Source: Helicobacteraceae bacterium
GTDB lineage: Bacteria > Campylobacterota > Campylobacteria > Campylobacterales > Sulfurimonadaceae
Assembly: GCA_027063225.1 (NCBI GenBank)
Contig: JAMOSG010000009.1
Location: 1 to 56,515 of the forward strand
Direction: 5' to 3'
DNA: 56,515 bases
Shown here: in pieces, positions 54,685 through 56,515 of the stretch
Numbering within the stretch: position 1 is the first letter of the stretch
How the letters are laid out: each line of letters starts with the position of its first letter
Program-made: the position numbers and the translations under genes
The notes under the pieces: model-generated
The model's database searches: none
What the model was told of the DNA's origin: nothing
Seen by the model: only the letters and a program-made list of their open reading frames with translations

Positions 54685-54709
54685 AGGAGAGTAACCTTAC
54701 AACTCTCCT
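54685..54709 (-). terminator. Terminator overlapping the hsdS stop
   Basis: AGGAGAGT (54685-54692) and ACTCTCCT (54702-54709) pair over 8 bp with a 9-nt loop that holds the hsdS stop codon; TTTATTG follows on the minus strand. The last hsdS codons are one arm. Confidence 0.7.
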
Positions 54710-55869
54710 CGAAATGCCTTGTCTAAAATGGAAGCTTTAAGGGCTGTTAGGCTCTGCATTTTCTCTTTTTGAACAGCTTTTAGTTTTTCTGTTTTTTGTG
54801 AGATAGAGTCTAGGTAGGATACTGTTTTTTGTTGAATGTTTAAAGGGGGTATAACAAATTCAATAATATTCATTTTGCGTTGACTTAACTTTGGTTGAGC
54901 AGAGCCAGTAATATATGCACTTATATCTGTAAAAGCAAATATAAATTCTAAATATTCATTAGTTGTTATTCCTTTTTTTGCACTAATGATATGAGCATGA
55001 TTATTTACCCAAAATTTACCTTTAGCAATAAAAGCAATAGGATATTTTCTAACTGTTAAATTTGCCCCATCTTCACTAACTAAAAGATATTCTCCATCAA
55101 ATATATAATCATTTACATAATCAATAATTCCAGAAGCACCATAATATGGATACATTCCATTTGAAGTTTCTCTGTCAGAAGCCTTTATTGGTATTCTCTT
55201 GCCATCATAGTTATCTACAATATCTTTTAATTGCTTTTTCTCATACTTCTCTTCCAACTCCCCAAAAACCTCATTCAAAACACTTCCCATAAAAGCATCA
55301 GCTTCATCCATATTTTTTTGATGCAGAGCTATCGCTTTGTCTATCTTCTCAAAAAGAGTATCTAGTTTTGCAACTATTCTTTTTTGTTCTTCAAATGGAG
55401 GTAATGGAATATTCGTTGATTTAACTAAATCAATATTCAAATTTTTAACTGTTGTACCTGAAGCTTTAGAAGAAAACTGCTGATACATGTAATTTGAGCT
55501 AAGCAAATAATAAAAAAAATCTTTATCCGTATCATCTATCTTTTCTCTCATCAAGAGCCATCCATCGTGAATAGCTCCTTTAGTTTTAACAATATATGGT
55601 CTTCCAAAACTCATAGAGTTTGACATTAAGAAATCACCTTCAATTACTAACCTACTCTTCTTTAGTCCTTCAGGTTTTATTTTTTGAGCTGTTTGAGTAA
55701 TATATTTTTCACCTTTTTTAGTATCACCGATTTTTATCCAATTTATACCATCATCTGCTTCAGTAATATAATCTTTGATTGGACGAGGAGAACCTCCTCT
55801 TTCAATTAAAAATACATCTTCCATTTTTTTCCATTCCCACCCCTCAGGAAGCTTATATAACTCACTCAT
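54697..55869 (-). CDS. hsdS: Type I restriction-modification specificity subunit
   Basis: HsdS chooses the DNA target of a type I restriction-modification enzyme. It has the two-fold layout: target recognition domain 1 (about 1-150, starting LPEGWEWKKM), conserved helix 1 (PLPPFEEQKRIVAKLDTLFEKIDKAIAL), recognition domain 2 (about 215-340) and conserved helix 2 (VIPPLNIQQKTVSYLDSISQKTEKLK). A TTG start precedes an ATG by one codon; the ATG at 55869 (GGA 9 nt before) is preferred, giving 390 aa. Both target domains look full length. The specificity cannot be predicted. Its hsdM partner appears at the window edge. Confidence 0.93.
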   Translation of the reverse strand: MSELYKLPEGWEWKKMEDVFLIERGGSPRPIKDYITEADDGINWIKIGDTKKGEKYITQTAQKIKPEGLKKSRLVIEGDFLMSNSMSFGRPYIVKTKGAIHDGWLLMREKIDDTDKDFFYYLLSSNYMYQQFSSKASGTTVKNLNIDLVKSTNIPLPPFEEQKRIVAKLDTLFEKIDKAIALHQKNMDEADAFMGSVLNEVFGELEEKYEKKQLKDIVDNYDGKRIPIKASDRETSNGMYPYYGASGIIDYVNDYIFDGEYLLVSEDGANLTVRKYPIAFIAKGKFWVNNHAHIISAKKGITTNEYLEFIFAFTDISAYITGSAQPKLSQRKMNIIEFVIPPLNIQQKTVSYLDSISQKTEKLKAVQKEKMQSLTALKASILDKAFRGEL

Positions 55870-55885
55870 CAATATTTTCCAACTT

Positions 55886-55914
55886 TTGCTTAACTTCTCT
55901 TTTTATGATATAAT
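55886..55914 (+). promoter_or_regulatory. Plus-strand sigma70-like promoter antisense to the hsd locus
   Basis: TTGCTT (55886-55891), 17 bp, TATAAT (55909-55914), with TG at 55906-55907 as an extended -10. A transcript starting near 55921 would run against the mazF-like gene. No plus-strand gene follows. This is either a chance match or an antisense RNA promoter. Confidence 0.5.
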
Positions 55915-55927
55915 ACACTTCTAAATT

Positions 55928-55957
55928 CCTTCGGGACGACCCACCTTTTTTGGTGGG
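55928..55957. repeat. Double hairpin between mazF-like and hsdS
   Basis: On the plus strand TCC-TTCG-GGA (55928-55937) forms a small stem with a UUCG tetraloop. It is followed by CCCACC (55940-55945) and GGTGGG (55952-55957) with a T6 loop. The second hairpin directly follows the mazF-like stop on the minus strand and could end its transcript, although no T run follows. GC content is well above the surroundings. Confidence 0.6.
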
Positions 55958-55958
55958 G

Positions 55959-56354
55959 TTAATCTATCAAATTTTTTAGCTTCTCTTTTAATTTTTCAAA
56001 ATCACTTTTATCTATAACACCTATTTTGTTTAACAGTCGCTTTGTACTAAAGAGTCTCACTTGCGATAAAAGTGCACTATTTTTTACTTTAACATCAGAT
56101 TTTATAAATTCAAAATTGTAGTAAAAAACACCCTCTTTTATCTTGGTAGAGAGGGGAACACCTAAAAACATATCTCTGTTAAATCCACGGACAACTACAA
56201 CAGGTCGTACAAAATCTTCACCTTTTCCATCTTGCTCAAAACCAATATTTTGCCCCATATTCATATAAAATATATCTCTGTTTTTAAAACCAACTCTTAC
56301 TTTTTCTTGATTGATTGATTTTTTGAGTTCATTCCACTTATCATATTGTTTCAT
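55959..56354 (-). CDS. PemK/MazF-like toxin within the hsd locus
   Basis: A 131-residue protein. Residues about 22-105 follow the PemK/MazF RNase pattern: GFKNRDIFYMNMGQNIGFEQDGKGEDFVRPVVVVR, split here as GFKNRDIFY, NIGFEQDGK and FVRPVVVV, then LGVPLSTKIKEG and SALLSQVRLFSTKRLLNKIG. Arg and Thr/Ser of the active site are plausible (R70 region, ST in PLSTK). No antitoxin gene lies beside it within the window. It sits between hsdS and the probable hsdM, with its own promoter. It may be an mRNA interferase tied to the restriction system. Confidence 0.75.
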   Translation of the reverse strand: MKQYDKWNELKKSINQEKVRVGFKNRDIFYMNMGQNIGFEQDGKGEDFVRPVVVVRGFNRDMFLGVPLSTKIKEGVFYYNFEFIKSDVKVKNSALLSQVRLFSTKRLLNKIGVIDKSDFEKLKEKLKNLID

Positions 56355-56374
56355 CAGATATTAACCTTTTACTC

Positions 56375-56380
56375 ATTATA
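56375..56380 (-). promoter_or_regulatory. Candidate -10 of the mazF-like gene
   Basis: A minus-strand TATAAT (56380-56375) lies 21 nt before the ATG at 56354. A weak TTACGA at 17-bp spacing overlaps the arm of the inverted repeat at 56395-56432. Confidence 0.5.
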
Positions 56381-56394
56381 ATAATATAGAAATT

Positions 56395-56432
56395 CCCTCG
56401 TAAGCCTATATACTTAGAGATATAGCCGAGGG
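56395..56432 (-). repeat. Compound inverted repeat between hsdM and the mazF-like gene
   Basis: CCCTCG (56395-56400) pairs with CGAGGG (56427-56432). Inside, CTATAT (56406-56411) pairs with ATATAG (56420-56425). It lies 9 nt after the hsdM stop and at the -35 of the mazF-like promoter, so it could be a terminator for hsdM, an operator for the toxin, or both. Confidence 0.65.
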
Positions 56433-56440
56433 TTCTTAAC

Positions 56441-56515
56441 TTACTCAATATCTTTTCCTATTAAAATCGTTTCAATCTCACTCATTAAAGTATCTATTTC
56501 TTGATTATTGGCTTT
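56441..56515 (-). CDS. 3' end of a gene, probably hsdM, cut by the window edge
   Basis: A minus-strand frame open from the window edge to a TAA at 56441-56443 encodes 24 residues ending EIETILIGKDIE. The amphipathic, helical, Glu-rich end resembles the C-terminus of HsdM methyltransferases. The neighbours hsdS and a restriction-associated toxin support this, but the fragment is too short for certainty. Confidence 0.5.
   Translation of the reverse strand, partial: KANNQEIDTLMSEIETILIGKDIE

Overview
The window looks like chromosome of a chemolithoautotrophic Campylobacterota (Epsilonproteobacteria), most like Sulfurimonas or a close relative. The evidence is low GC, ATP-citrate lyase aclBA (reductive TCA cycle), a small c-type cytochrome beside cbb3-oxidase assembly genes, a CetA/CetB-like split energy-taxis receptor, and gene orders I know from Campylobacter/Helicobacter: fabZ-lpxA-clpX-mreB-mreC-x-carB, cheY-prmA-ftsH-Psd-like, tatB-tatC-queA, rpsF-ssb-rpsR, and UPF0323 with a glutathionylspermidine-synthase-like gene. 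The genus is an inference; no rRNA is present.

Layout. 1-7.5 kb (minus): start of an unknown gene, DUF1294, lgt, an Fe-S oxidoreductase, hemN, an orphan OmpR-type regulator overlapping lpxK, a DegT aminotransferase and nadE. 7.5-8.6 kb (plus): a metallo-beta-lactamase-fold hydrolase, then a strong promoter and a Lys-Glu-Lys-Glu tRNA array. 8.7-19.7 kb (minus): an envelope and morphogenesis stretch (fabZ, lpxA, clpX, mreB, mreC, OmpV-like) leading into carB, a short TsaC-like gene, a membrane protein, a UPF0323 lipoprotein and a GSP-synthase-like protein. 19.7-29.3 kb: queH, cyclophilin, an OmpA-tailed periplasmic protein, rpsF-ssb-rpsR with a probable S6:S18 leader RNA, a divergent polysaccharide deacetylase and dprA on plus, then queA, tatC, tatB and a pseudopilin. 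29.4-37 kb: aclBA, a GT-C-like membrane protein, a trpG/pabA glutaminase, hemW and CetA/CetB. 37-39.6 kb (plus): a large TPR protein, possibly PflB-like, behind an 8-bp tandem repeat. 39.6-46.4 kb: Psd-like, ftsH, prmA, cheY, hisA, hisH, a PDC sensor and a YfaZ-like porin. 46.4-54.4 kb: heptose synthesis (hldE, hldD, gmhB, gmhA) mixed with ccoS, ccoI, cytochrome c, an Rpn-family nuclease and a half-length asparaginase. 54.5-56.5 kb: edge of a type I restriction-modification locus (hsdS, a PemK/MazF-like toxin, the 3' end of a probable hsdM).

The genome is very compact. Most genes overlap by 1-8 nt or abut, no gene-free stretch exceeds 300 bases, and some terminators are built from coding ends. 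The most notable signals are an octanucleotide repeat before the TPR gene, a Psd-like protein without the catalytic Ser and His, inverted repeats that could hide the ribosome sites of carB and gmhA from read-through transcripts, a compensatory base-pair swap between duplicated tRNA-Lys genes, and a toxin cassette with structured flanks inside the hsd locus. No CRISPR array, IS element or prophage was seen.
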